From Archangium sp. (GTDB taxonomy: Bacteria; Myxococcota; Myxococcia; Myxococcales; Myxococcaceae), in NCBI GenBank assembly GCA_022843845.1, contig JALHMW010000007.1, forward strand, positions 124,001 to 188,000: DNA of 64,000 bases, written 5' to 3'. Under the pieces are notes generated by a model. It worked only from the letters and a program-made list of their open reading frames with translations, was not told where the DNA came from and ran no database searches. Numbering within the stretch: position 1 is the first letter of the stretch; each line of letters opens with the position of its first letter. Both the position numbers and the translations under genes were made by a program. This document shows, piece by piece, positions 19,508 through 28,308 of the stretch.

Positions 19508-19539
19508 CGCCGGACCTCTTCACCAGAAGAGGCCCGGCG
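19508..19539. terminator. Bidirectional hairpin between convergent genes
   Basis: Left arm CGCCGG-A-CCTCTTC (19508-19521), loop ACCA, right arm GAAGAGG-C-CCGGCG (19526-19539). This 14-position stem has one mismatch and sits between the stops of the TIGR02450-like gene (+) and hsp20 (-). There is no U-tract on either side, so it is a terminator by position and stability rather than a textbook intrinsic terminator. Confidence 0.6.
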
Positions 19540-19566
19540 TGCGGGAGATCGAGTCTGCGGGAGGGG

Positions 19567-19995
19567 TCAGGCCTCGACCTTCACCTTGAAGCTCTTCGGC
19601 TGGGCGAGCTCTTTCTTCGGCAGCGTCACCGTCAGCACGCCGTGCTTGTACGCGGCCTGGGGCTCGGTGCCTTCGACGGTCTCGGGCAGCACGAACGAGC
19701 GGGCGAACGTTCCCCAGCTGCGCTCCTGCCGAATCCAGCCGTCCTTCTCTTCTTTCGACTCGCTCTTGCGCTCGGCCGTCAGCGTCAGCACGTTGCCTTC
19801 GAGCTTCACGTCGATGGCGTCAGCCGCGACGCCGGGCAGGTCGACCCGGAACTCGAGGGCCTTCTCGGTCTCGAGCACGTCGGTCGCCGGAGCGACGGCG
19901 CTCGCTGGCGTGGTGGTGGTGGCCGGCACAGCGCGGAACAGCTCGTCGAACTCGCGCCAGATGGAGGGGAAGCGGTTGGTCGTTCTGATCAGCAT
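19567..19995 (-). CDS. Small heat shock protein, Hsp20/alpha-crystallin family
   Basis: ATP-independent holdase chaperone of 142 aa. ATG 19995 is chosen because AAGGAG lies 7 bases upstream on this strand. An N-terminal segment (RFPSIWREFDELFRAV) precedes the alpha-crystallin domain (about 45-135), which includes ATDVLETEKALEFRVDLPGV, VKLEGNVLTLTAER and the A-x-x-x-x-G-V-L motif as AAYKHGVLTVTLPK. No heat-shock operator (CIRCE-like) was recognised upstream. Confidence 0.93.
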   Translation of the reverse strand: MLIRTTNRFPSIWREFDELFRAVPATTTTPASAVAPATDVLETEKALEFRVDLPGVAADAIDVKLEGNVLTLTAERKSESKEEKDGWIRQERSWGTFARSFVLPETVEGTEPQAAYKHGVLTVTLPKKELAQPKSFKVKVEA

Positions 19996-20160
19996 GGGGT
20001 GCTCCTTGCGGGGTTGGTGGGAGCCACTGCGCTCCCGGGGACAGCGGGAAAGTGAGACAGGATCGGTTGGTGTCAAGGCACGCAGAGGGGCAGGTCGCGC
20101 GCCTTGACGGTCACGGTGCGTGCGTTAGCCGTGAGTGCTTTTCTGAGGCAGATTGCTCGC

Positions 20161-20919
20161 GTGCGCTTCTTCGTGTTGGTGACGTTGCTGCTCGCGCCGT
20201 TCGCCTTCGCGCAGGAAGAGACGTTCGACGCTGGAGTCGTCTCGGAGCCGCCGCTGATCAGCACAGACGCGCTGCCGCCGCCGCAGCTGCCCGTGACGCC
20301 GGCCGTGGCAGCGAAGAAGGGACCGCCCGGTGAGCCCCGGTGGAATCGCGCGACGGGTTCACTCACGGGGGTGCTCTCGGGTTTTCGCGACTACTACGCG
20401 GGCGTCGAGCTCTTCGGGGGGGTCGTCTTCGGCACGCCGCAACTGAGCCCACCCGCTGCCGAGCCCCGTGGCCCACCGAGCTCGCTCCGCGACGTGACGG
20501 GCTGGTTGGTGGTGCCGGGCCTCCAGCTGATGTGGGCGCGGCTCTCAGGGCCCATCTGCGCGGGCTCGGAGTTCTGCGGGCAACGGTGGGTCGCAGGCGC
20601 TGCCGTGCGCGTGGGCTACGCCGCTGGAGTCGCGCGCCACGACGGCGCCGCCCGGGTTCGCTCGTTCTCCTTTGGTGAGCTGTCGACCTCGGTCGCGTAC
20701 GTCGTGGTGCCTGCCGCGCCGCTGACGGCGGGTTCGACGTGGGCCGAGGGCGTGTTCCGGTTCCGCGGTGGTGTGCAGCTCAACGCCGCGTCAGGTCAGC
20801 GCGCGCAGGCCGAGGGCAACGGCATCATCCTGCACCTGAGCGGACTGGTGGAGTACCTCGCGTTCAGCCCGGTCGGTGGCGGCCTTCAGCTCGGCGTGTC
20901 GTTCGGCCTCGCGTTCTGA
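20161..20919 (+). CDS. Exported, outer-membrane-like hypothetical protein
   Basis: A 252-aa protein starting at GTG 20161, giving signal peptide VRFFVLVTLLLAPFAFAQ; an upstream start at 20104 would add 19 residues before it. After an acidic and Pro-rich stretch, the sequence alternates short hydrophobic strands and Gly-rich turns and ends in ...LQLGVSFGLAF, with a terminal Phe typical of outer-membrane beta-barrels. Two Cys (CAGSEFC) may pair. No family is recognised. It is convergent with the response-regulator gene. Confidence 0.7.
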   Translation: MRFFVLVTLLLAPFAFAQEETFDAGVVSEPPLISTDALPPPQLPVTPAVAAKKGPPGEPRWNRATGSLTGVLSGFRDYYAGVELFGGVVFGTPQLSPPAAEPRGPPSSLRDVTGWLVVPGLQLMWARLSGPICAGSEFCGQRWVAGAAVRVGYAAGVARHDGAARVRSFSFGELSTSVAYVVVPAAPLTAGSTWAEGVFRFRGGVQLNAASGQRAQAEGNGIILHLSGLVEYLAFSPVGGGLQLGVSFGLAF

Positions 20920-20927
20920 GGCGGCCT

Positions 20928-22277
20928 TCAGAGCTCCGAGAGTTTTGCGTACAGCGTGCGTCGATCGATTCCGAGCACACGGGCCGCTTCGGACTTGTTG
21001 CCACCAAGCTCTGCGAGAATCCTCCTCACGTATTCGAGCTCGAGCCGCTCGAGAGACCACCGCTCGGCGATCGCGCGCGCCCAGGGGTCGCCGTGAGCCC
21101 GTTCGGCCGTCGAGCCCTCGAACATCTGGGCGGTGATCACCGGGCCATCACTCAAGGTGATCGCGCGCTCGACGAGGTTCAGCAGCTCGCGAATGTTGCC
21201 TGGCCACGCTTGCTGGAGCAACCATCGCCTCGCGCCCTCGTCGATGGAGGTGACGTCGCGGCCCGCGCGTCGGCTTGCCTCGGGCAGCCAGGCCTCGAGC
21301 AGCGGCTCGATGTCGTCGCGCCGGTCTCTGAGCGGCGGCAGCTCGATGCGAATGACGTTGAGCCGATAGTAGAGATCAGATCGAAACGCCTTCTCGCGCA
21401 CGGCCTCCTCGAGCGAACGGTTGGTGGCCGCGATGACCCTGGCGTTCACCGCGGTCTGCCGGGTCTCGCCGACCGCGCGGACCTTCCTCGTCTCGACCGC
21501 AGCCAGCAGCTTCGGCTGAGACTCGAGAGGAAGCTCGCCAATCTCGTCGAGGAGCAGCGTGCCGTCCTCTGCTGCGACGAAGAGGCCGGAGCGGTCTTCC
21601 CGCGCGTCGGTGTAGGCGCCGCGTTTGACGCCGAACAGCTCACTCTCGACGAGGTTCGACGGCAGGCTCGCGCAGTTCAGCTCGATGTACTCGCCCTTGC
21701 GCCCGCTCGCCTCGTGAATGAAGCGGGCGACGGCGCTCTTGCCCGTCCCGCTCTCGCCGGTGAGCAGAACGGGTGTGTCGGCGCGGGCGGCGCGCTCGGC
21801 CAGCGCGAGCACCCGCTGCATCGCCTCGCTCTTTGCGACGAGTCCCCGTCTGGTGTTCGCAGCCAGCGCTGCCGACTTCAGGCGCCGCACCTCGCGCACC
21901 AGCGCACGTTCACGCAGCACCCGCTCGAGCGCGTGGAGCAAGACCTCGGCCTTGAAGGGCTTGGTGATGAAGTCTGCTGCGCCCGCGTTCATGCAGGTCA
22001 CCGCCAGCTCCACCGAGCCGAACGCGGTGATCATCACCACCGGCAGCTCAGGTCGTTCCGCGTGGAGCGCCTTCAAGAGCGCCGGGCCTCGAAGCCTGGG
22101 CATCTCGATGTCCGAGACGACGAGCTCGATGTCTGCCTGGCGCGCCCGGTCCAGGGCCCTGGTCGGGTCGGTCTCTCCGACGACGCGGTACCCGGCCGCC
22201 GTCAACACCTCGGCGAGGTAGCCCACCACCTCAGCGTCGTCGTCGATGATCAGGACCTGCGCACCCGGGGGGGTCAT
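20928..22277 (-). CDS. NtrC-family sigma54-dependent response regulator
   Basis: A 449-aa enhancer-binding transcription activator. Receiver domain (residues 5-120): DDD pocket, phospho-acceptor Asp56 in VVSDIEMP, and Lys in TKPF. AAA+ domain (about 145-370): Walker A GESGTGKS at 172-179 and Walker B TLLLDEIGE at about 238. The sigma54-contact loop reads GAYTDA (218-223) instead of GAFTGA. The C-terminal Fis-type helix-turn-helix is SEAARVLGIDRRTLYAKLSEL. It overlaps the kinase gene by ATGA, so kinase and regulator are a pair, and both follow the RND pump genes on the same strand. Its targets are unknown. Confidence 0.92.
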   Translation of the reverse strand: MTPPGAQVLIIDDDAEVVGYLAEVLTAAGYRVVGETDPTRALDRARQADIELVVSDIEMPRLRGPALLKALHAERPELPVVMITAFGSVELAVTCMNAGAADFITKPFKAEVLLHALERVLRERALVREVRRLKSAALAANTRRGLVAKSEAMQRVLALAERAARADTPVLLTGESGTGKSAVARFIHEASGRKGEYIELNCASLPSNLVESELFGVKRGAYTDAREDRSGLFVAAEDGTLLLDEIGELPLESQPKLLAAVETRKVRAVGETRQTAVNARVIAATNRSLEEAVREKAFRSDLYYRLNVIRIELPPLRDRRDDIEPLLEAWLPEASRRAGRDVTSIDEGARRWLLQQAWPGNIRELLNLVERAITLSDGPVITAQMFEGSTAERAHGDPWARAIAERWSLERLELEYVRRILAELGGNKSEAARVLGIDRRTLYAKLSEL

Positions 22278-23710
22278 GGGGCTCTCTCTCTGGGCAGCGT
22301 CACCGTGAACCGGGCGCCGTGCGGCTGTTCGTTGGTCACGTCGATGGTGCCGCCGTGATCGGTCACGATGGACTTGACGATGGCGAGACCGAGGCCCGTG
22401 CCTTCGCCCTCTGCGCTCGTGGTGAAGAACTGCTCGAACAGCCGCTCCTTCATCTCGAGCTCGACGCCGGGACCCGTGTCGATGACGTCGAGCCTGACGT
22501 TGGGGCCTTCCTCGCTGAGCTCGACCATCACCGCGCCACCGTCTCGCGCCGCCCGCAGCGCGTTGGTGAGCATATTGAGCGCGACCTGCTGCAGAAGATC
22601 TCGATCGCAGACCGCGACCAGTGAGAGGGGGGCCTTCATCGACAGGGAGATCTTCGCCCGTCGTGCCTGGTACTCGAGCAGCTCGACGACCGAGCGGATC
22701 AGTGGGACGACGTCATGACGCTCCATCAGGGGCCCACGCACGCGGGCGAACGAGAGCAAGCGCTCGACGATTCGTGAGATCCGCTCGCCCTGCGTCACGA
22801 GAATGGTGGCCTGGCGCTGCACCTCGGGGTGCTCGGGGTTCTGCTCGACCAACACGCGTGCGCGGCCGCAGAGCACCTGCAGCGGCGAGCCGATCTCATG
22901 CGCCAGACCTGCCGCGAGCTGGCCGACTGCCGCGAGCTTGTCGATCTGTCGAATTCCACGCCCCAGCTCGGCCTCCCGCCGCTGCGCCTCACGGAGCGTC
23001 GTCACCATCGCCGCGAAGTCGGACTCGAGGGCGCGCATCTCGTCGCGGGGCAGCATGAAGCGCGGGGCTGCCGGCTCTGCCTCGAGCAGCGAGCCAGCCG
23101 TGCGGATGCGCTGCATCCACCCCATCAGCCGAGACAGCGGCCGCCCGATGAAGAGCGTGCCGCCGAGCGCCGCGAGCGCGCCGATGGTCAAGACGACGAG
23201 CAGCACGCTGAGCGCGACGTTGCGCTCGGTCGTCGCGAGATCGTGCTCGAGCCGGTCGAGTGGGCGGCCGAGCAGCAGCACCCCGAGTGACCGGCCCTCG
23301 TCGGACGCGAGCCGTTGCACAAGGACGATCTGGCCACGAAAGCCCTCGGGCTCGAACGCGACGAGGGGGTCTGCCTTTTCCCCGAGTCGCTCGACGAGTG
23401 CACGGGCGCCTTCGGGAGCTCGCCGCGTCGACGGCGCGATGGGCGCGCCCTGCGCATCGAGCAGCGCGACCAGCATTCCCGGCTCGAGCCGCATCAGCTT
23501 GTCAGTCGTCTCCTGCACGTCTTCGAGCTGGCGATCTCGCATCGCATTCTCGATCGCGACCTGAAGGCTGCGCCCCAGCAACGAGGTCTCGGCCTCGGCT
23601 GCTTCTCGCAGGTCCCGGCGCTCGACCCGAATGAGGGACCACCCCAACACCCCGAACGCGCAGAGCGACACGAGCATCAGGAACGCTGTCAGCCGAACCG
23701 TGAGTCGCAT
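22274..23710 (-). CDS. Sensor histidine kinase (NtrB-like partner of the 20928 regulator)
   Basis: A 478-aa membrane kinase. Membrane helices at about 7-27 and 165-188 flank a periplasmic sensor domain of about 135 residues. A HAMP-like linker follows, then the dimerisation helix with phospho-acceptor His271 in GLAHEIGSPL. The ATP-binding domain has N-box NMLTNALRAAR, G1 DTGPG and G2 GTGLGLAI. It starts only 34 bases after the outer-membrane factor gene of the RND pump, which suggests co-transcription with the pump. The signal is not evident from the sequence. Confidence 0.92.
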   Translation of the reverse strand: MRLTVRLTAFLMLVSLCAFGVLGWSLIRVERRDLREAAEAETSLLGRSLQVAIENAMRDRQLEDVQETTDKLMRLEPGMLVALLDAQGAPIAPSTRRAPEGARALVERLGEKADPLVAFEPEGFRGQIVLVQRLASDEGRSLGVLLLGRPLDRLEHDLATTERNVALSVLLVVLTIGALAALGGTLFIGRPLSRLMGWMQRIRTAGSLLEAEPAAPRFMLPRDEMRALESDFAAMVTTLREAQRREAELGRGIRQIDKLAAVGQLAAGLAHEIGSPLQVLCGRARVLVEQNPEHPEVQRQATILVTQGERISRIVERLLSFARVRGPLMERHDVVPLIRSVVELLEYQARRAKISLSMKAPLSLVAVCDRDLLQQVALNMLTNALRAARDGGAVMVELSEEGPNVRLDVIDTGPGVELEMKERLFEQFFTTSAEGEGTGLGLAIVKSIVTDHGGTIDVTNEQPHGARFTVTLPRERAP

Positions 23711-23744
23711 GAGGGGTCTTTGCCACGCCTGCCGAGAACCTGCG

Positions 23745-25151
23745 CTACTGCCAACCGCCGCCGAGCACTTTGTAGATCGTCACCCGCGCGATTCGCTGGC
23801 GCCGCCAGGCCTCGACGAGCTCGACGTCGGCCCGCAGCCGCGACTGCTGCGCGAAGAGCACCTCGAGCGATGACGCCTTGCCAGCCCGGAAGAGGGTGTC
23901 GGCAGTCTCGATCGATCGCTCGACGGTTCGCTGCTGCTGCTGGCGAAGGGCCACCAGACTCGAGGTCGTCGTGACGTCAGACAAGCCGTTCTCGACCTCG
24001 GCGTACGCGGTGAGCGCGACGCGCTGGTAGGCATGGAGCGCCTCGAGCTTGAGCGCCTTCGCGCCATCGAACTCGGCCTCGAGGCCGCTGCGGTTGAGGA
24101 GCGGCGCGACGAGCCCTCCGACGACCGAATAGATGAGCGACTCGGGCAGCCGGGCCAGGAAGACCGGGTTGAAGGCCTGCACACCGAGGCTCGCGCCGAG
24201 GGTGATGTTGGGGAAGAACGCCGCGCGGGCGCTCTCGAGATCGGCGCCAGCAGCCTTGAGCTCGAGCTCGGCGGCGCGAATGTCGGGTCTGGCGCGGAGG
24301 ACGTCGGCCGGCACGCCCGCGCCAACCGGGGCCTCGACCTCGAACGCGATCGCTCCGGAAGGCGCGATGGCTCGCGGCGGTCGGCCCAGGAGCAGGTTCA
24401 GTCGGGACTGAGCCTCGACCCGCTGCTGACTCGTGATCACCGCCAGCGCCTTCGTCTCGGCGAGCTGCACCTCGAACTGCTGCACGGCGAGCTCCGTCGC
24501 GCGTCCGGCGGCCTTCTGCAGCTGGACGATCTCCATCGCCTCGCGTTGACGGTCGATGGCTTCGCGAAGGAGCACCTCGAGCCTGTCGAGCGCCCTCAGA
24601 TCGAACCAGGCCGTGGCGACGTCGGCGACCAACGAGGTGATGACGAGGTGCGAGCCCTCGACGCTCGCGAGATATCGAGCGACCGTCGCCTCTTTCTGGT
24701 TTCTCAGCTTGCCCCAGAGATCGATCTCCCAGGACGCCTGAAACCCCGCGAGGAAGTCGCCGAGGTTCACCGGCACGACCTGGCCCGGCGTGATGTCGGT
24801 CGTCGCGTTGCCGGCGCCATCCATCGTGTACAGGCCGTATCGCCGCACCCCGCTGCCGAGCGCGAGATCGAGCCGAGGCAGCAGTGCTCCGGTGGAGCGC
24901 TTCACCCCGGCCCGGGCCTGCTCGATGCGTTGGAGGGCGATGCCGAGATCGGGGTTGTTCGTGAGCGCCTCACTGATCAGCGCCGTCAGCTGCGGGTCGG
25001 CGAAGTACTCCTTCCAGCTGAGCGCGGCGATGCTCGGGGCTGGCGCGGCGCCTTGCCACGTTGCCGGCGTCGGGTGCTCCTTGATGCTGACGTTGGTGTT
25101 CAGTGACGCGCAGCCGCTCACCAGCACCACCCAGAGCCACGCGCTACGCAT
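23745..25151 (-). CDS. RND efflux outer-membrane lipoprotein (OprM/NodT family)
   Basis: Outer-membrane channel of the RND pump, 468 aa. ATG 25151 has a GGAG site 7 bases upstream and overlaps the end of the pump gene by 8 bases. The signal peptide MRSAWLWVVLVSGC ends in lipobox VSGC. Family motifs include WKEYFADPQLTALISEALTN near residue 45, RARPDIRAAELELKAA..ARAAFFPNITL in the middle, and a C-terminal AQQSRLRADVELVEAWRRQ. It is separate from the TolC-like gene at 14045, which belongs to the ABC system. Confidence 0.9.
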   Translation of the reverse strand: MRSAWLWVVLVSGCASLNTNVSIKEHPTPATWQGAAPAPSIAALSWKEYFADPQLTALISEALTNNPDLGIALQRIEQARAGVKRSTGALLPRLDLALGSGVRRYGLYTMDGAGNATTDITPGQVVPVNLGDFLAGFQASWEIDLWGKLRNQKEATVARYLASVEGSHLVITSLVADVATAWFDLRALDRLEVLLREAIDRQREAMEIVQLQKAAGRATELAVQQFEVQLAETKALAVITSQQRVEAQSRLNLLLGRPPRAIAPSGAIAFEVEAPVGAGVPADVLRARPDIRAAELELKAAGADLESARAAFFPNITLGASLGVQAFNPVFLARLPESLIYSVVGGLVAPLLNRSGLEAEFDGAKALKLEALHAYQRVALTAYAEVENGLSDVTTTSSLVALRQQQQRTVERSIETADTLFRAGKASSLEVLFAQQSRLRADVELVEAWRRQRIARVTIYKVLGGGWQ

Positions 25152-28100
25152 CGGCGCGCTCCGGTTCAAGCGGCGCGGCCTCGGGCGCTTCGGGCGGCAC
25201 CACGGCAGCGCGACGCTGGCGAAAACCCACGTACAGCCCGGGCACCAGGAGCAGGCCGCAGATCGTGCCGAGCGTCATGCCGCCGATCGCCGCGGTGCCG
25301 ATGGTGCGGTTGCCGACGGCGCCGGCGCCGGTGGCGATGGCGAGCGGGAGCAGTCCCGCGATGAACGCGATCGACGTCATCATGATCGGGCGAAGTCGCT
25401 GTCGACCGGCCTCGAAGACGGCCTCGACGACCCCAAGCCCCTCCTTCCTGCGGTGCTCGGCGAACTCGACGATCAGGATCGCGTTCTTCCCCACGAGGCC
25501 GATCAACATGATGAGCGCGATGTGCGTGTAGACGTTGTTCTCGAGGCCGGTCGCCTTGAGCAGCGCGAACGCCCCCAGCACGCCAGGCGGCAGCGAGAGC
25601 ACCACCACGAGGGGCAGCACGAAGCTCTCGTACTTCGCCGCCAGCACCAGGTAGACGAAGACGAGGCAGATCAGGAAGACGACGAAGCCCTGATTGCCTG
25701 CGTTGACCTCGTCGCGCGAGATGCCGGCCCAGTCGATGCTGAAGCCGCGGGGCAGCTTCTCGCGTGCGGTCTCCTGGACGGCACGGAGCACCTCGCCGCT
25801 GCTGATCCCCGCCTTGCCCTCGCCGTTGAGCTCGGCCGAGGGGTACATGTTGTAGCGGGTCGTCTGATCGACGCCGTGCGTCTTCTCGAGCCAGACGAAG
25901 GCAGAGAGCGGCACCAGCTCGCCTCGTTCGCTGCGCACCTGCAGCTTGAGCAGATCGTCCGGCACGGCACGATGCTCGGGCGCGGCCTGAACCATCACTT
26001 TGTACATCTGCCCGAAGCGGATGAAGTTGGTCGCGTACTCGCTCCCCAACATCGTCTGCAGCGCGCCGAGCGCCGTCTCGGCCGACACCCCCTTCTGGGC
26101 GGCCTTGTCGCGATCGACGTGCACGATGAACTGGGGAAAGCCGGCGTTGAAAATGGTGAAGGCGCTCGAGATCTCGGGCCGCGCCTTCAGGTCGGCGATG
26201 AACTGCGTGACGACCTCCTGCATTCGCTCGAAGTCTCCCTTGCCGGTCTTGTCGAGCAGGCGCAGCTCGAAGCCGCTGGCGTTCCCGTAGCCGGGCACCG
26301 CCGGCGGGGGAAAGAACTCGATGTCTGCGTCGCGCAGGTGCTTCGTGCGCTTCGCGAGGGTCTCGATGACGGCGTCGACCGAAACGGTGCGCTCGTTCCA
26401 CGGCTTCAGGTTCACCAGCGCCGTTCCGTAGGTGGCTCCGGTGCCGTCGGACAGAATGTTGGTGCCGGCGAGCGTCGAGATGCTCGCGATGCCGTCGACG
26501 CCTTCACCAGCGGCCCGAATGCCGTCGACCACCGCCTTCGTTCGTTCGAGCGTCGCACCGGGTGGCGTGGTGATGCTCGCGTAGAACGTGCCCTGGTCCT
26601 CCATGGGGATGAAGCCCGTCGGCACGGTGTTCGCCATGAGGCCCGTCGCGGCGGTGAAGCCGCCGATGAGTGCGACCGTCACCAGCCGTCTCGTCGCGAT
26701 GCGTCCGACGGTGCCCAGGTAGCCGCGCTCTGCGCTGGCGTAGCGCGCTTCGAACCAGCGAAAGAAGTCTGCGCCAAAGCCCTTCCGGTGACTCAGCGGC
26801 TCATGCCGTCGCAGCAGCTGCACGCACAGCGCAGGCGTGAGCGTCAACGCGACGAGCCCCGAGAGCCCGATCGCGATCGCCATGGTGAGTGCGAATTCCC
26901 GGTAGAAGATCCCCGCGGGCCCCGACACGAACGCAACGGGCACGAAGACCGCAGCCATCACGAGCGTGATCGCGACGATGGCCCCGCTGATGTCCTTCAT
27001 CGCGTGCTCGGTCGCCTCGAGCACCGTCAGCGTGGTGTGCTCCAGCCGCTCGTGAACGGCCTCGACGACCACGATGGCGTCGTCGACGACGACCCCGATG
27101 GCCAGCACCAGCGCGAACAGGGTGATCAGGTTGAGCGAGAAGCCCAGCGGCGCGATGAACGCGAAGGTGCCGATCAACGAGACCGGCACCGCGATGACGG
27201 GAATGAGGGTCGATCGCCAGTCCTGCAGGAAGACGAACACCACCAGCACGACGAGCAGGAACGCCTCGACGATCGTCTGGAGCACCTCGCGCACAGCGGC
27301 GTCGAGGAAGCGGCTGACGTCGAAGCTGAACTCGTAGTCCATGCCCGGCAGGAAGACGTCTTGCTTCATCACCGCCAGTCGGCGCTTCACCTCGGCGATC
27401 ACCTCGCTCGCGTTCGACCCGGGCAGCTGCTTGAGCAGAATCGACGCGGCGGGGCGGCCGTTGAACTTCGCCTCGACGTCGAAATACGTGGTGCCGAACT
27501 CGACGTCGGCGACGTCGCTGATGCGCAGCACCTCGCCCTCGGCGCTCGAACGAATCGGCAGGCTCGCGTACTCCTCGACGGTGCTGAACTTGCCCGTGTA
27601 CTTGACGGTGTATTGGAGCGGTGAGTCTCGTTTGTCGCTATTCTCGCCGAGCTTGCCGGGCGCGGCCTCGAGGTTGCCCTCGCGCAGAGCCTCGACGACC
27701 TCTTGCGGAGAGACGCCGTAGGCGACCAGGGCATCGGGCTTGAGCCAGATGCGCATCGCGTACTCTTTCGCGCCCAGAATGTCGGCGTAGCCCACGCCGT
27801 TGATGCGCTTGAGCTCGGCCAGCACGTTGATGTCGACGAAGTTGTAGAGGAACTTCTCGTCGAGCTGATCGTCGGTGCTGTAGACGTTGAGGTACAGCAG
27901 CACGGCGTTCTCTTCTTTGGCGATCTTCACGCCGTTGCGAATCACCTCGGTCGGCAGCTCGCCCATCACCGAGTTGACGCGGTTCTGGACGTTGACGGCG
28001 GCGACGTCGGGGTCGGTGCCCGTCTCGAAGAGAATCTGCACCACGCCGACGCCGTCGTTGCCCGTGTCGCTGCTCATGTACTTCATGCCCGGCACGCCGT

Positions 28101-28308
28101 TGATGGCGCGCTCGAGCGGCACGATGGCGGCCTTGGTGACGGTCTCGGCGTTCGCGCCGGTGTACTCGACGGTGACGTTCACCTCGGGCGGCGCCACGCT
28201 GGGGAAGAGGGCCATCGGCATGCCCTTCAGGGCGAGCAGACCGAGCAGCACGATGATGATCGAGATGACGACCGACAACACCGGTCGACGGGTGAACGTC
28301 GTCCTCAC
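25144..28308 (-). CDS. RND efflux pump, HAE1 (AcrB/MexB) family
   Basis: Proton-driven inner-membrane multidrug pump of 1054 aa, the usual length for HAE1 proteins. The GTG start at 28308 overlaps the adaptor stop as GTGA. The N-terminus RTTFTRRPVLSVVISIIIV begins helix 1. The proton-relay Asp pair appears in IGVVVDDAIVVVEAV, and the matching Lys in LIGLVGKNAILIVEFAEHRR. FIPMEDQGTFYASITTPPGA marks the second porter domain. Substrates cannot be read from sequence. It forms a tripartite pump with the adjacent adaptor and outer-membrane factor. Confidence 0.94.
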   Translation of the reverse strand: MRTTFTRRPVLSVVISIIIVLLGLLALKGMPMALFPSVAPPEVNVTVEYTGANAETVTKAAIVPLERAINGVPGMKYMSSDTGNDGVGVVQILFETGTDPDVAAVNVQNRVNSVMGELPTEVIRNGVKIAKEENAVLLYLNVYSTDDQLDEKFLYNFVDINVLAELKRINGVGYADILGAKEYAMRIWLKPDALVAYGVSPQEVVEALREGNLEAAPGKLGENSDKRDSPLQYTVKYTGKFSTVEEYASLPIRSSAEGEVLRISDVADVEFGTTYFDVEAKFNGRPAASILLKQLPGSNASEVIAEVKRRLAVMKQDVFLPGMDYEFSFDVSRFLDAAVREVLQTIVEAFLLVVLVVFVFLQDWRSTLIPVIAVPVSLIGTFAFIAPLGFSLNLITLFALVLAIGVVVDDAIVVVEAVHERLEHTTLTVLEATEHAMKDISGAIVAITLVMAAVFVPVAFVSGPAGIFYREFALTMAIAIGLSGLVALTLTPALCVQLLRRHEPLSHRKGFGADFFRWFEARYASAERGYLGTVGRIATRRLVTVALIGGFTAATGLMANTVPTGFIPMEDQGTFYASITTPPGATLERTKAVVDGIRAAGEGVDGIASISTLAGTNILSDGTGATYGTALVNLKPWNERTVSVDAVIETLAKRTKHLRDADIEFFPPPAVPGYGNASGFELRLLDKTGKGDFERMQEVVTQFIADLKARPEISSAFTIFNAGFPQFIVHVDRDKAAQKGVSAETALGALQTMLGSEYATNFIRFGQMYKVMVQAAPEHRAVPDDLLKLQVRSERGELVPLSAFVWLEKTHGVDQTTRYNMYPSAELNGEGKAGISSGEVLRAVQETAREKLPRGFSIDWAGISRDEVNAGNQGFVVFLICLVFVYLVLAAKYESFVLPLVVVLSLPPGVLGAFALLKATGLENNVYTHIALIMLIGLVGKNAILIVEFAEHRRKEGLGVVEAVFEAGRQRLRPIMMTSIAFIAGLLPLAIATGAGAVGNRTIGTAAIGGMTLGTICGLLLVPGLYVGFRQRRAAVVPPEAPEAAPLEPERADA

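Noticed and set aside
24790..27624. Plus-strand ORF of about 940 codons opposite the RND pump genes
   Set aside because: It is low-complexity (Asp/His/Arg/Gln-rich), spans two real genes on the other strand, and has no ribosome binding site or family match.
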